Made by a program: the position numbers and the translations under genes. The notes beneath the pieces are model-generated. The model was not told where the DNA came from. It searched no databases and saw only the letters and a list, made by a program, of their open reading frames with translations. This document shows, one piece after another, positions 9,658 to 21,873 of a DNA stretch of 64,000 bases. This DNA is from Hawksworthiomyces lignivorus (lineage: Eukaryota > Ascomycota > Sordariomycetes > Ophiostomatales > Ophiostomataceae), in contig NTMA01000065.1 in NCBI GenBank assembly GCA_002917075.1, positions 124,001-188,000 of the forward strand, written 5' to 3'. Every line of letters begins with the position of its first letter. Positions within the stretch are counted from its first letter, which is position 1.

Positions 9658-10787
9658 ATGTTACTGGACTCTAGATTTGAAGTTTAGACATGCTAAATTG
9701 ACCGCTATCTAAGCATTTGGAGCTTGGCAGAATCAATATTAGACCCAAGGATATATAATAAACCAATATATGGCCCGAATTTGTCCATTAAGGATTCCTA
9801 TCTAATAAATAGTGCTCTTGTGTTGATATCCCCAGCTTTAAAGGGTCGTACGTCAAATTTTTGCTTCAAAATTTCCCTCCTGGTTGTGCATCACACGTCC
9901 TGGACAGCGACCTGCGATCTTTGCGTGGAGGCATCTTTCAGGGGGTTGCAATGCACAGACCATCTATTTAGGGGCCTGAAATTAAGACGGCAAAGAAAAA
10001 TCACCCTCGCCTGACAAAATAAACATAAAACCTTTTTTTTATTTGGTTCAGCTAAACTACCTTGCATCCGTTATTGGCTAATCGCATACGCGACCAGTGC
10101 TTCCCCACTACGCAGGCACAAGTACCGCCAATGCAATTGTACAGTGCAAGGTGACTTCTTCTGAAAGCGCCTGCCTGTCCATTTGCGTCGCTGGCTCCTG
10201 CTAAAATTACTGCACTTACCAACTAAACTGTAATTCCTTTCCCGATCGCCACTAGATCTCATCTTCTCATCAAACTACACATCACAATCATCCTCTGCTC
10301 TACTGTGCTAATCCTCTGCGTTATCTGCCTTTGTTCTCCTTTCCTCTTTCTCTTCTCTTTCTTTTCCTTTACTTTCTATTCTATTTCTCACCCGGGGCCC
10401 CTGTTTATTCACGTAAACGTTTTAATTCTGGCGATTTAGCATATACCGTGGCGCATTGACGTTTCTCTTGTTTGTCTCCTTTCACTGCTTCGATTCTTCA
10501 CGATCTTGTCAAAGTTGCCTTTCCACACGACCAGAGACCCAACAAATTACCTTCTACAACTCGAGAGAGATCATTCCGCCTTGGCGATCTGCCTTGCCCC
10601 ACGGGCAGACGACTCCGACGGCCATCCCATCGATGCCGATATGACCGCTGCGTTTCTATAGCTTTCGAACATCACAGAGGACAGGACGGCATAACGACGT
10701 GCAGTCCAGTCTTTCCTCTCTTTAACACACCAGGGGGGCCCTTTTTCGGAAACTTGAATCCTCCTTCTTCTTTTATCATCCGTTTAG
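9658..10787. promoter_or_regulatory. Upstream region and leader of the permease gene
   Basis: The first 400 bp are AT-rich and featureless. From about 10310 to 10392 there is a pyrimidine-rich tract (runs of CTCTTTCT), a common mark of highly expressed fungal promoters and leaders. Several short ATG-initiated frames lie before the permease start (for example from 10456 and 10641), so upstream-ORF control is possible, but I cannot place the transcription start. Confidence 0.4.
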
Positions 10788-12792
10788 ATGCCTCCACCAT
10801 ATTCAAGCCTGCAGCCGCATCCGCGCGACTCGCTAGAGCTCGCCTCTCTCGCCAGCTCCAGCCAGATTGATGCCGCATCCGACGGCGCTGACACTGGCGT
10901 GGCCTCTTCCCGCCCGAGTATATCCTCGTCCCGCAAAGCATCGCTCGAGCGAGAAGACCCGCTCGACTTCAACAATCCCGCGGCAGCGGGGAGAAGCGGA
11001 GACGATGGCGGAGAAGGCCGGTCCGGCCGCTATGGACACGGTCGCACCTTTTCCGTGTCCTCCGGCTTCGATCTTGCCGCCAACCTGTTCCCATTATCAT
11101 CTACCACAGGTGGTGATGGATATGCGCCAATTGGTGCGCCGACATCGACCGGTGCGCAGGGCGGCGGACTGCTGGGTGCGGGGTCCCTCGAGAGACACAA
11201 GACGCTCACCTTCCTCAACGGCCTGTCGCTGATTGTCGGCCTGATCATCGGCTCAGGTATCTTTTCGTCGCCGAGCCTCGTCAACTCCAACGTCGGATCG
11301 CCGGGTGCCTCTCTGATCGTGTGGGTTATAGCCGGTATACTAGCGTGGACCGGTGCGAGCAGCTACGCTGAGCTGGGCGGCGCAATCCCGCTCAACGGCG
11401 GGTCGCAAGCTTACCTGGCCAAGATCTTGGGCGAGCTGTTTGGATTCTTGTTCACATGGGTGGCTGTTCTGGTGCTGAAGCCCGGCAGCTCCGCCATCAT
11501 TGCCATTATTATGGGCGAGTACCTTGTGCGCGCCGTGGTCGGAGCTGAGGCCCAGGCTGTCAGCCCTTGGATCAACAAGTCCGTGGCGCTATTGGGCGTG
11601 ATCATTGTGACGTTCATGAACTGCGTTTCAACGCGCCTGGGCACCCGCGTCAACGATATGCTCATGTTCATGAAGTTTGTCGCGCTACTAGGTGTCACCG
11701 TGACGGGAATCGTGGTGGCGGCGACCGGGTACTCCTTCTCGGGCAAGCCTAATCTGGATTGGAAGACGCACGAGTGGTTTGCCGACACTAATCTGGACGC
11801 GTCGGCCTGGGCTGTTGCATTGTATGCAGGCCTGTGGGCATACGATGGATGGGACAATGTACGGTATTTCTTTCCTCTCCCCCCTCTTGCTCTTACCTGC
11901 TGGTCTCCTCCGGCTGAGTCCGCTAACGCCTGAACAGACAAATTACGTCGTCGGAGAGTTCCGCAACCCCGGCCGAGACTTGCCACGGGTCATCCACACG
12001 GCAATGCCCCTCGTCATCGTGTGCTATGTCCTTGCTAACGTAGCATACTTTTTGGTTCTGTCGTTGGATGCGATCAACTCGACAAACACGGTAGCTGTCA
12101 TGTTCGGTTCCAAAGTGTTTGGTCCGGTCGGCGCATTGATTCTGGCTCTCATTGTGAGCGCCTCATGCTTTGGCGCACTCAACAGTTCCACGTTCACGAG
12201 CAGTCGACTGGTCTACGTTGCCGGCCGCGAGGGCTATCTGCCGGGCTTCTTTGGCCGCATCGGCCTCAACGCGGGTGCCAACGGCCCCTCTAGCCATGCG
12301 CCGCTACAGACGATGCGCACACGCAACTGGTTCTCGCGCTGGCTGGCTCGCCTGATCGCAGACGAAGACACTGGACTCTTCTTCACGCCTATCTACGCCC
12401 TGGCGCTCAACTGCGCACTGTGCTGCGCCTATATCCTGGTGGGCGAATTCGGTACCCTGCTGACGTTCTACGGCGTCGCCGGCTACACCTTCTACTTCCT
12501 GACGGTTCTGGGCCTGATCATCCTCCGGGTCAGGGAGCCCAGCCTGGAGCGGCCCTACAAGGCATGGATCGTGACACCCATCATTTTCTGCTGCGTTAGC
12601 TTGTTTTTGCTCAGCCGGGCCGTGTTCGGCCAGCCGCTGCAGACGCTGATCGTGGTGGCATTCGTTCTGGCCGGCGTGCCGGTGTACTATTGGCGGATCC
12701 GCAGGCAGGACCGCGGCAACAAGCGGGAAGTGGGCGACACGGATGCGTCATCAGCACCGTGGTGGAAATTCTGGAAACGTTGGCAACGGTAA
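10788..12792 (+). CDS. LAT-family (APC superfamily) amino-acid permease
   Basis: Two exons, 10788-11858 and 11938-12792 (intron GTACGG, branch GCTAAC, acceptor CAG, phase 0), encode 641 residues. A polar N-terminal tail of about 136 residues is rich in Ser, Asp and Gly. The membrane domain then starts TLTFLNGLSLIVGLIIGSGIF, the APC helix-1 signature with the unwound GSGIF motif that binds the amino-acid backbone. Further landmarks are IPLNGGSQAYLAKILG, the WAYDGWDN/TNYVVGEFRNP block split by the intron, and SSTFTSSRLVYVAGREGYLP. About 12 helices are visible. It resembles the fungal methionine/large-neutral amino-acid carriers (MUP and b0,+-like). A plasma-membrane uptake role is inferred; specificity cannot be read. 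Confidence 0.9.
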
Positions 12793-13139
12793 AAAACGGA
12801 TAGGAGAAAGCGCTTTCGCGGATTGATACGTTCAGTTTCTACTAATTACCAGGCGTGCTTGTTTTCGCTTGAGGCAGCCGTCGTGTGTTTGGTTTATTGT
12901 CTTTTATAATGTATATATATATACCTCATTTTTGTACAGCCCTCGCATAGATGACGTGTAATCATGCATAGATGAGAAATGCCCTCCATAAACAATTCTT
13001 CTTGAGCAGAGAATTCTTGTGCCGTATGCTAAGATACTTGGCTGGCTCTCAGCTTCGCGTCCGTGTCTTGTAGCTTTTGTCTATCCCTTAGTATCGTACA
13101 AACCTATCATGCCCCTTTCCGGTACCGTTTAGGCTAGCT
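12793..13139. other. Convergent 3' region of permease and AIM32
   Basis: The 347 bp between two stop codons contain the perfect palindrome GTATATATATATAC at 12911-12924 and otherwise nothing distinct. The palindrome may serve 3' processing of either transcript. Confidence 0.5.
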
Positions 13140-14496
13140 CTACAGTCGAATGATGTCGCGATTACGGTTGATTGCGCCTCGAAAGTGGTCAACCACGACG
13201 TTGCCTTTCAGGAGGGTCTCTTGCAGGAGGCCCTCGACGTGCCGCGGCTCGACCCGGCCGTACCACACGCCGTAGCCGGCCAGCGGGTGCGGCGCCAGGC
13301 CGTCGGCGGTCCGCAGCGACGGTGACAGGTACATGATGACGTTGCCGGCAAACTTGTGTCCGCCGATGTGGCTGATCAGGCCGACGCGGGCCGAGGACGG
13401 GCCCCGCTGCCCGGCGGCGGACGACTGGTGGGCAGCCGCCGAGCCAGACGCGGCCGTCGCCATGGCCTCTTCTCCCTCGGCCTCGGCGGCAGCAGCGGCG
13501 GCGGCGGCAGCCTTCTCTTCTTCGGGAATGACGACGGGCCCGCGGCGGACCTCGACGCCGACGCGGGGCAGGGCGGCCTCGAAGGCGGCCTGGAGGACGG
13601 GCCCGAGCAGGCCGCAGCGGGCGTCGCGGCCGCCGTGGCCGCAGACGAGGACGAGGGCGTCGACGTCGATGGCGTCGCGCACGCCCCACAGCAGGCGGCG
13701 GTAGGCGGTCTGGCGCGTGAGGCGGTCGCGGTGGACGGGGCTCAGGCGGCCGTCGTGCGCCGGGTGCAGGCGGCGCGGCAGCAGGTAGCCCTTGGCCAGG
13801 GCCTCGACGCTGTCAAAGGACACCCGCGGCAGATAGGGCACGTACCGGAAGCTCGGCAGCAGGTACACCGACGACGTCTGCAGCTCCGTCCGGCGCAGCG
13901 GCACGGACGAGGGGAAAGAGCTGTTGACGACCGAGATGTTGTGGTAGGGCTTTGGTGGGAGTCAGCATGAGGAGATAGCAAGAGACAAAATAACCGCACA
14001 GGCAGAAAAAAAAAAAAAAAAAGAAAAACTTGACACTTACATCGCTATAGACGCCGCCTCGGCCGAAGAGCTCTTTCAGGTCGGCAGCCAGATTGTCGCC
14101 GCTGTTGTCGTCCTCGATGCGGGATGGCCAGTCATTCTTGCCGGTGCAAACGAGGACTTGTTCGTTGTAGCTGCTGATCAGACCGTTGAGCGGGCTCGTG
14201 TGGTCAATCGGCTGGTTTGACGGCATCTCAGGCATGGGCTCGCAGGCGCACGTGGGCTCTGGGCATGTGGCTACCGTAGGGAACGGCGGCGGCGGTGGAG
14301 GCCGACGCTGCTGTGAGCTTCCCGCTCCCGCTCCTTCACTGGTCCTTGCTGCTACGGCGGGCAATTGGACCTGTCCTGCTTGGTAGAAGAATTGTCTGCG
14401 GCCGGAGCCGGACAAGAGAGAAACACACGGAAGACGGCCTTGGCTAAGAGGGCTAACGGTCGGCGAGAGCCGCCGTGCCACAGGAGCCAGAGACAT
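13140..14496 (-). CDS. aim32: AIM32-like mitochondrial ferredoxin-type protein
   Basis: Exons 14496-14041 and 13949-13140 (phase 0; intron GTAAGT to AAAG with a 17-base poly-T tract) encode 421 residues. It belongs to the sucrase/ferredoxin-like family (PF06999) with a thioredoxin-type 2Fe-2S fold. Residues 255-265 read CGHGGRDARCG, giving the C-x8-C pair, and HIGGH at 346-350 gives H-x3-H; these are the cluster ligands known for Aim32 proteins. GVWYGRVEP near the end is a further family block. The N-terminus (MSLAPVARRLSP, Arg-rich, few acids) looks like a mitochondrial presequence. Between the two ligand pairs lies an Ala/Glu-rich insert of about 50 residues not needed by the fold. Proposed role: redox quality control in mitochondria. 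ATG 14496 is the first in frame. Confidence 0.9.
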
Positions 14497-15134
14497 CAGA
14501 GCGGTGCGGATGAGCACGAGATGTTTACCCCGGATTCCTCTTGTATAGAAAACGAGATCCAATCACCTTTCAAAAACACGCAGATACACCAATTTGACAA
14601 ATAGCAGTATGAAATGAAGTCTTGATGTGTCCGTATCAGAATTCATCCATCTAAACTTTGCATTGCTTATTATTTGAATGTCATTGCAGAGACCTCTGTT
14701 ATCTCCGGAGGAGTGCCGAAGCCGTAGCGTGTCAGAGAATCGCTTCCTCCGAGAGCCAAACAAGCTTCCGTTTCTTGTTTAAGCAGCTCGTAAGACAGTT
14801 TCACATCAGACATGATCTCGGATCTTGTGAAGAATTTCGCTCCTGGATTTCTATGTCTAACTTTTAACAAACGGGTAAAGATACATAATTTTTGAATAGC
14901 ATGTTTTCACATGGAAGAGATTAAGAACTTTGGTTGCGGCTCAGTTGAGGAGGGCATTACAGAAATTTACTACAGCGGAAGTCGTACAGTGCCAATTTAT
15001 GTTATGTTACACACAGTGACAAGAATTTCAAGAATACTCTCAAGATACTTTTTTCTTGTTTCTTTATTTACTTTTTATTCTCCTATGTGTCAACCTTCAT
15101 CTCGAAGTATTGCAGTTAGGCTGTATTTCGACTC
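14497..15134. promoter_or_regulatory. Divergent promoter shared by AIM32 and CYC2
   Basis: The 638 bp separate two genes for mitochondrial redox proteins transcribed in opposite directions. I see no strong TATA box or repeat. Co-regulation is inferred from the arrangement and shared compartment. Confidence 0.45.
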
Positions 15135-16619
15135 ATGAGACATACCTTCAAGCCCAGTTTTCTGGGCATCTCATGTGATGTTCTGATCCAGCAGACAACG
15201 GGTCCTTTAGGGCGTGTCTGCTCCCGCCATGGCTTTATTGCAGCTACCATTCCTAGCATAAGGCTTCCTGCACGACATCAAGGATTCGCTAGCAGCCACC
15301 GGAAGCGGGAGAAGGAGACGACAGAGCATAAGTTGCCGTTGCCACCGAGGTCACAGCGTCCCGGGCGCAAAACCACGCTTCTCTTTTTCGCCGCCTTGGC
15401 CGCTGCCGCCGCGCTCTATGCCGCAGGGCAGCTAGGCGGCGGCGGCCACCGCCGCGATGGCGGCCTCAACCAGGACACCTTTGTGCCATTTGAAGTGGTG
15501 GCGCGCGAGCCGGTCGCGCCCGGCGCGGTCGTGCTGACCCTTCGCCTGCCAGCCGGGGCGTCTACCGCCGCGCGGGACGCCACGCGCGCCGCTCTTGCCC
15601 GCGCCCGCCGCCATGGCTTGTGGTCCGTCGAGGTGCGGCAGCCCCAGCTGCAGATCGCCCGCGACTACACGCCACTGCCAGATGTGGCGACGGCTGCATC
15701 TCTTGCACCCGAGACCGCAGGAGATGATAACAACGACGACATCCAGCTGCGGCTCTTCGTGCGCGCCGTGCCCGGTGGCGAGATGTCCAAGTATTTATTA
15801 CAGCGCCCTGTCGGCGCCGCAGTGGACCTGCGCGGACCCCGCCTTAGCTTCGACCCAGCCACGCGCCTGGGCGACGACGGGAACCACCGTGTGATGTTCC
15901 TGGCCGGCGGCACCGGCATCGCGTCGGCGCTGCAGACAGCGGCAGCCGTGCTCGGCGCAGGAAAAGAAGAACTAGACAACAAGGCGACGGCGGCGACAGC
16001 AGTGACGATCCTCTGGGCGAACCGCCTGCCGTACGACAGCGTCGGCCTCGCTGCCACCGACGCGCAAGCATCCTTGAATCCCATTGTGCGCGATCTGCGT
16101 GCGCTGCAGCAGCGGTACGGCTCAGACCGTGTCCGAGTGCGCTGCTTCGTGGACGCAGAGCGGACGTTCATTACAGAAGCGGCCGTGCAGGACAGCCTGA
16201 TGGACACTGCCGCCAAGACGCCGTCCACATGGTGGCAGTCGTGGTGGTCGAGCCAAACTACCCCGGAAGTCAAAACCTCCGTTGGCTCGGCATCAGGAGC
16301 ACCAAGCGCGCAGCCTTCGGAATGTTTTTATCACTCGGCTAATGTGCTCGAGGGCTTGGAGGCGGATCCGAGTAAGGAGTCTGCCGCGACGAAGAAGACA
16401 TGCTCCTGTTGCGGCAGCCCTGTCACTGACGCTGACATTACAGCACCGGGGAAGAATCTTGTCGTTGTCTCCGGTCCTGACGGGTTTATTTCTGCGTTCG
16501 CCGGACCGAAAGTGTGGGCTCGAGGCGCAGAGCGGCAGGGCCCTGTTAGTGGCATACTGGGAAACATACGACAGCGCCAGCCACAGAAGTTCAAAGACTG
16601 GCTGGTCATAAAACTGTGA
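15135..16619 (+). CDS. cyc2: CYC2-like mitochondrial flavoprotein, cytochrome c biogenesis
   Basis: Intron-free, 494 residues. The N-terminus has an Arg-rich presequence and one membrane helix at about residues 81-98 (TLLFFAALAAAAALYAAG), fitting an inner-membrane anchor. The body is a ferredoxin-NADP+ reductase-type domain: RDYTPLP near 176 for FAD, MFLAGGTGIASALQ near 255-268 for NAD(P)H, and VVVSGPDGFI near 447 as the closing motif. This is the architecture of yeast Cyc2, which reduces heme for attachment to cytochrome c in the intermembrane space. A region between about 350 and 430 is low-complexity and contains TCSCCGSP, a Cys triplet not part of the reductase fold. The 5' neighbour AIM32 is divergent. 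Confidence 0.85.
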   Translation: MRHTFKPSFLGISCDVLIQQTTGPLGRVCSRHGFIAATIPSIRLPARHQGFASSHRKREKETTEHKLPLPPRSQRPGRKTTLLFFAALAAAAALYAAGQLGGGGHRRDGGLNQDTFVPFEVVAREPVAPGAVVLTLRLPAGASTAARDATRAALARARRHGLWSVEVRQPQLQIARDYTPLPDVATAASLAPETAGDDNNDDIQLRLFVRAVPGGEMSKYLLQRPVGAAVDLRGPRLSFDPATRLGDDGNHRVMFLAGGTGIASALQTAAAVLGAGKEELDNKATAATAVTILWANRLPYDSVGLAATDAQASLNPIVRDLRALQQRYGSDRVRVRCFVDAERTFITEAAVQDSLMDTAAKTPSTWWQSWWSSQTTPEVKTSVGSASGAPSAQPSECFYHSANVLEGLEADPSKESAATKKTCSCCGSPVTDADITAPGKNLVVVSGPDGFISAFAGPKVWARGAERQGPVSGILGNIRQRQPQKFKDWLVIKL

Positions 16620-16898
16620 GGAAGTAACGAGACAAATGAATACACCTGTATTATTACAATCATGAAAGAAATAGACAAGCAAATAAACCGTTATGCTACA
16701 TAGTAGGCCTTGTGTGCAAAACAAAAGAGGACAAGGGAGGCCAGGGAGACATGCATATGAACTTCTCCGGGGCGGAAAGACAGAAAACAAAAAGACGTCC
16801 AGCAATCCGTGCTCCTCCCAACACCGTACATAATAACAAGCCGTAAAGCAGAAAACAGATATGTAAAATATCCAGAGGTGCCTCGACCTGCTCGTGGA
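16620..16898. other. Convergent 3' region of CYC2 and NEO1
   Basis: The 279 bp hold no coding sequence. No notable repeat was seen; it is probably all untranslated region. Confidence 0.5.
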
Positions 16899-19800
16899 TC
16901 AGATGCTCTGCACCTTTCTGTAGGAGGGAGGTTTCATGGTGCGGCGGATCAGCTTGCCCACGTATGGCGGCACCAGAGAGATGGCGCAAATGGCGGCCAG
17001 GCGCCACAGGAAGCCCCTGGAGAATGTCAGTACAACTACCACAAACAGAGGGAAAAAACTTTTGCATGGGAGGGAAAGGAAACATACAGGGTAATCATAT
17101 AGCTGAGATCGAAGTAGGCGCCCAGGAACGGGATGGAGCCCACGTAGAGCAGGAACGTGCCCAGGATGCACATGATCATGACCGGGTGCCACGTCGTGAT
17201 CTCGATGGCCACCATCAGCAGCTCGTTGAGCACCAGCGCGGTGTAACTGACGGCCACCATGCGCGGCCCGTCGACCTCGGTCAGGATCTGCGACAGGCCC
17301 TGGATGATGCAGCCCTGGTAGATGGACACAAAGACCCACACGAAAAAGGTACGGTATGACAGCGACCGGCCCGACGTCAGCTCCTTGTACAGCTCCGGGT
17401 ACAGGTTGGCCAGGTTCTCGTCAACGTCCTTGTCCAGCACCAGCGACAGCACGGGCATGGCCGTATAGACGGTGGCGTAGCCGACGAGCAGCCAGTCCTT
17501 GTAGAGGCCCTCGGGCTCGAACTTGATGGCGATGCTGTACATAGTCTGGCAGACGGCGATGATCAGACCGCGGTGGATGACAAACTGCGCTAGCTTGGCG
17601 CTCCGCTTGTAGCTGTTGCGGCCGTGCCACACCAGCAGCTTGGTCAGGTGGCAGAACTGCTCGATGGAGAAGTCGGCCGCCAGCGATGCCTGCCGGCCCT
17701 CCTTGCCCACGATGCCGACACCCACGTCGGCCGCCTGGATCATAGACACATCGTTACCACCGTCGCCGATGCAGCACACGCGCTTGCGCGTGTACGCCTT
17801 GATCAGCTTAGCCACCTCTGCCTTCTGCGTCGGCGAGCAACGACACGCCACCACCGTCGGCAGCAACACGGCCACGGAGATGAACTCGGTGCGGTAGTGC
17901 TCCAGGAACAAGGCCAGGCTCTCGCCGTCGATCAGCAGGCACGAGTCGGGCTTGCTGCGCAAAAAGTCAAGGTGCTCCTGCGCGCTGTTGCCGCTGCGCT
18001 TCATCTTGGACACGGTGTAGATGTACTGCCCGCGGGCCACCAGCTTGGCGCTGATGGCCACGCACCGTGCTGTCTCGACCTTGTCGCCCGTGAGCATCCA
18101 GATCTTGATGCCCGCGTTGCGCAACAGCTCCAGCGATGGCTTGACGTCTCTCTGCAGCTTGTCCTCCACGCCCGTCACGCCTAGTAGCTCTAGGTCGTTC
18201 TCGAGGTAGCGGGTCACCACCCGCTGCATACCGACGTCCCGGCCGGAAATGGCCAGCGACGCCTCCTGGTACCGCGTCGAGAATTCGCGGTACTGGTCGG
18301 TTGACAGACGCTTTCTGCCTACGACGAGGGTGCGCAGGCCCTCGCGTGCCATGTTGGCTGTCTCTTCGTCGAGCCAGTCGTTGGCGGCCACGATGGACCC
18401 CATGACCGTATCGGCACCCTTCTGATAGAACCAGATCTCGCCATCGTCCAGCTCAGGCGGCGAGTCTTGCGACCGGTGGTAGAACTGGACAATAATGCCC
18501 ATTCGCTTGCCCTCGGATGTGAAAGGGAAGATGTCCAGGATGCGCACCTGGACGACGACACGGCCCGTTTCCGACGACTCGAGGGTCATTCCCTTCCGGT
18601 CGCGGTAGGAGAGGCGGAGACCTACGGCTTCGGTCCAGCGAACAATGGCGATTTCGTCAGGCGAAGATGCCTGGTACGAAGTCACCGTTTGGCCGCTTTC
18701 GTCTTCATCAGTCGTAGGCGTGACGTTGTGGCAGAGCGCCAAAGCCAGGACAATGTCGCGCACTCTGGTCCCAATTTCACGCCGCGTTCGCGTAGCTCCA
18801 GCACTGCTGCCGGTCACAAAGGTGGATGACGGTGTGACGAGAGCGGCAGAGGACGGATCGGACGATGTGAAACCTTGTTTGACATATGCTGCCACCTCGT
18901 CCATGGCTTCGTTGGCGTACGAGACGGTTCCGACGTGAATCTTTTTCATGTCCATCTCGTTCTGTGTGAGGGTGCCAGTCTTGTCGCTGAGCAGATATTC
19001 GATACGGCCGAGGTCTTCGGGGATGGTACTGGTGCGAACGACAGCACCGGGCATGCCCGGATCCCGCTGAATAAACCAAGAATAGGCGCTCTTGCCCAGA
19101 TCAAGATTGACGCGCAGACTGATCGGCACAATAGTCGAGAAGAGCACCAGGAAGCGCATGATCTTGACATACCACACGTCGCCGGCAGTATGTTCGAAAC
19201 CCTCGAGAGCAACAAGAACGATGGACAGCGCCAGCGTGAGAGCACAGAGGATTTTCGTTAGCGAATTGATTTCGTATTCTAAAAGGCCCGTCTTCGACCG
19301 AGACGGCGAGGTGGACAGGGCCGAGCGTGTCTGGGGCCCGGTGTACACGATGACCGCCAGGGTGGTAGCATGCGAGGCGATAATCGTGTTGGCCCAGGCG
19401 GTGTTGTCGATGGACAGCGGAGCAGTCGTCTTTGCCGGCTCCTCGCCGTCTTGCAGATGTGCGCTACTCTCCGTTTCGTGGTGCCATGAAGGAAGCAGCT
19501 CGATCGTGCCCACAAACTCGTTGACCTTCTTGTCTGGCTTCCCGCCTGTCACTCGCAGACGCACAAATTCTTCCGTGGACAGATTCTGTGACAAGGGCGA
19601 GGCCAGACGCAGCTTCCAGTCCGTCTCGCCATCGAGCTGGTCTGTCCGGATGAACGTCTCGCCACCAGGACCGCTGCTCTCAGCAGGTTTTGCATCCACT
19701 GCAGCCTTTGTGGCACTTCTGCTGGAGCCCTCACCGGAGCCGTCGCTGGCCTCCCCGTGGTCGACTAGGAGCAGGGCGCTCTCTGTAGGAGGCGCCTCTT

Positions 19801-20989
19801 CCATGGCCGGCACTGCGCCGTCATGAGCATGGGCCGATTCTTGGGACAGGCACTTTAGAATGACGACATCTGCCGGCACGCGCTGCCCCTTGCTCAGTTT
19901 CAGAACATCGCCAACCTTTAGGTCACGCGACTTCTTGGCAACCTCGCTGACGCGCGCTGACGGCTGCTTGGAGCTTGTGAGGCCCTCGCCTTCCAGCTGC
20001 TCTTCCTCCTCCTGGATGTCGGACAAGCGCTCGCGCTCCGCGTTGAAACGCCTCCGCTGCGCCTTTGTGGAAGCGGCAGACCGGAGCGTCTTCTGCCGGC
20101 GCGACGAGGTGCTTTTGGTGGGGTCGTCAAACTGGAGCGTGGCGTACTCCTCTGAGTTGGCCTCGTTGTCTCGCCGACGCCGCTCAATGTCGTCGTACGC
20201 CTCTTTGCCGAGGGTGATCACGAGCACAAAGGCGAGAGGGGCGATATAGGTGCTGAGGTAGCCGATCTGCAGCTGGGGGATGGCCTGCGACAGGGCGACC
20301 AGCAGGAAGTACATGTTGAAGAAGAAGGAGAATTCGTTGTACAGGGTGACGGGCAGGAAGGACCAGGGCGTGTATTTGGCGTTGGAGACGATGTTAGGGG
20401 GAAACCGGGTCGACTGCGCTGAGCCTACGGCGACAAGGCGTGACGAAGACGGGTCGTCTTCTTCCTGTAGCTCGTCGTCGTCGTCGCGGCCGCCGCCGTG
20501 GCCCCCGTTCGCGCTGCTGCCCGACATGAAGCTCGGCAGACGCAAGCTCTCCGCGAGGTTCTGGAGCTTATCCTGGGCAAACGACCGCCGTCTTCGGTGA
20601 CCGCTGCCAGTCCCGTTCTGTCTCAGGAGCGGTGCGTCATCCTCTGCATTCGCGTCCGAGCCGCGGCGGGAGGAAGACCCCTCCTCATCTGCCAGCAGGC
20701 CGCGGGCGTCGTCTTCCTCACTTAGCCGGGCATCCCGGCCCAGCTCGCCATAGCCACGAGCGCGATTTGAGGCTCGTCGTAGTCCACCCATCCGAAGGTT
20801 GCGGAGGGCAATGTGTGGGGGTCGATCGGATGCACTACCGGCAATGCCGGCACCGCCGGGTGTGCGAGAAGCGTGTGTGGGACTGGTTTTCGGGTCGAGC
20901 TCGTCGAGATCAAGTTCAAGATCGGAGTCAGATTCGTCGGACGGGGAATCAGGAGGCTCGGTCGGGTGGTAGGCGGGTGAGGGAGGCAT
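16899..20989 (-). CDS. neo1: P4-ATPase phospholipid flippase NEO1
   Basis: Exon 1 is 20989-17088 and exon 2 is 17016-16899 (intron GTATGT to CCAG, phase 2), for 1339 residues. The phosphorylation motif DKTGTLTQNEM lies near residue 668, TGDKVETARC near 966 and GDGGNDVSMIQ near 1075, the standard P-type ATPase order. The flanking text YLLSDKTGTLTQNEMDMKKIHVG, here split for length, matches the NEO1 branch rather than DRS2 or DNF. The first 200 residues are polar and acidic (SDSDLELDLDELD). The C-terminal exon supplies the end of the last helix and a basic tail (GKLIRRTMKPPSYRKVQSI). NEO1 moves aminophospholipids across endosomal and Golgi membranes and does not need a Cdc50 partner. Divergent neighbour: SEC16. 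Confidence 0.95.
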
Positions 20990-21798
20990 CCCGCATGGAG
21001 TTCAGGGTCGTCCTCAAACGAGGAGACAAGAGCTTAGAGAGAGACAGACGAAAGGCCAGCCGGATGAACTGGATAACGTACAAGATCAATCTCTGAACGA
21101 CAGGCTCGACATCGCACGTGCCTTGTGAAGGTATTTGGTTGATCGCCTACTATCGCTGACCTGCAGACGGAAAGAGACAGCGCGACACGAGGCCTCGTAT
21201 TAATTTCCTCAGAACGCGTTTCAGCTCCTAGATCCTATTCTGTCGGGGTTCAGAAGACTCTTCCGTGATCGAAATTGAAAATGACAAAAGAAACAGACGC
21301 TCTTGGCTTCTGTGCAAGAAGTGGTAGTTGTGGAGGGAGATGTCGACGTGGAGTGCTGCACCGCCGTTGAAGTCGTCGTCGTCTCTGTTGGTGGCACATG
21401 CAAAAAGGACAGTCGTCTGCTAATGTGGTTAGACGCATAACTAAACAACTGATTGCGCGCGGCAGGGGGGGCGAGGAAGGAAACTTTGCTGCCTTGCGTG
21501 CGTCATCAGTCCACAGATCGCTATAACTATGCACATACCAGGGGGATAAGCCACCACTAAGACAGCACAAGCCACTGTAGCAGCTACCCGTAACGCGTAA
21601 CGAATATACGAGTACATAGGGGAATGTGCTCTAAAAGAACAGCAGCCGGCCTCAAGTAAAGCCCCGATGTCCGCATGGATCCAGCTCTGCTCACCTGTCC
21701 CCACTGTAGCTGCACAACTACGGGGGTGCACTGCTGTTTTAGGGAATTCACTGTTCTCGGAAGCCCATCTCCGTACACCTCCACTAAAAATATGTGTA

Positions 21799-21816
21799 GG
21801 AGTACATGTGTACTCC
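21799..21816. repeat. Inverted repeat with 8-bp arms
   Basis: GGAGTACA, a two-base TG centre, then TGTACTCC; the arms are exact reverse complements. Part of a GTAC-rich cluster. Confidence 0.75.
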
Positions 21817-21873
21817 GTACCCTGCACTGAGCATTCCGTCATACCTTTTCTACGTACAGTGGGTTGATTTCAC

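Noticed and set aside
14006..14022. A17 homopolymer
   Set aside because: Lies within the AIM32 intron as its poly-T tract; ordinary length variation, no separate function claimed.
14497..14562. Upstream in-frame TTG extension of AIM32
   Set aside because: No ATG; the first ATG is at 14496 and starts a credible mitochondrial presequence.
18000..19826. Several plus-strand frames over NEO1
   Set aside because: Antisense shadows of the flippase gene without recognisable domains.
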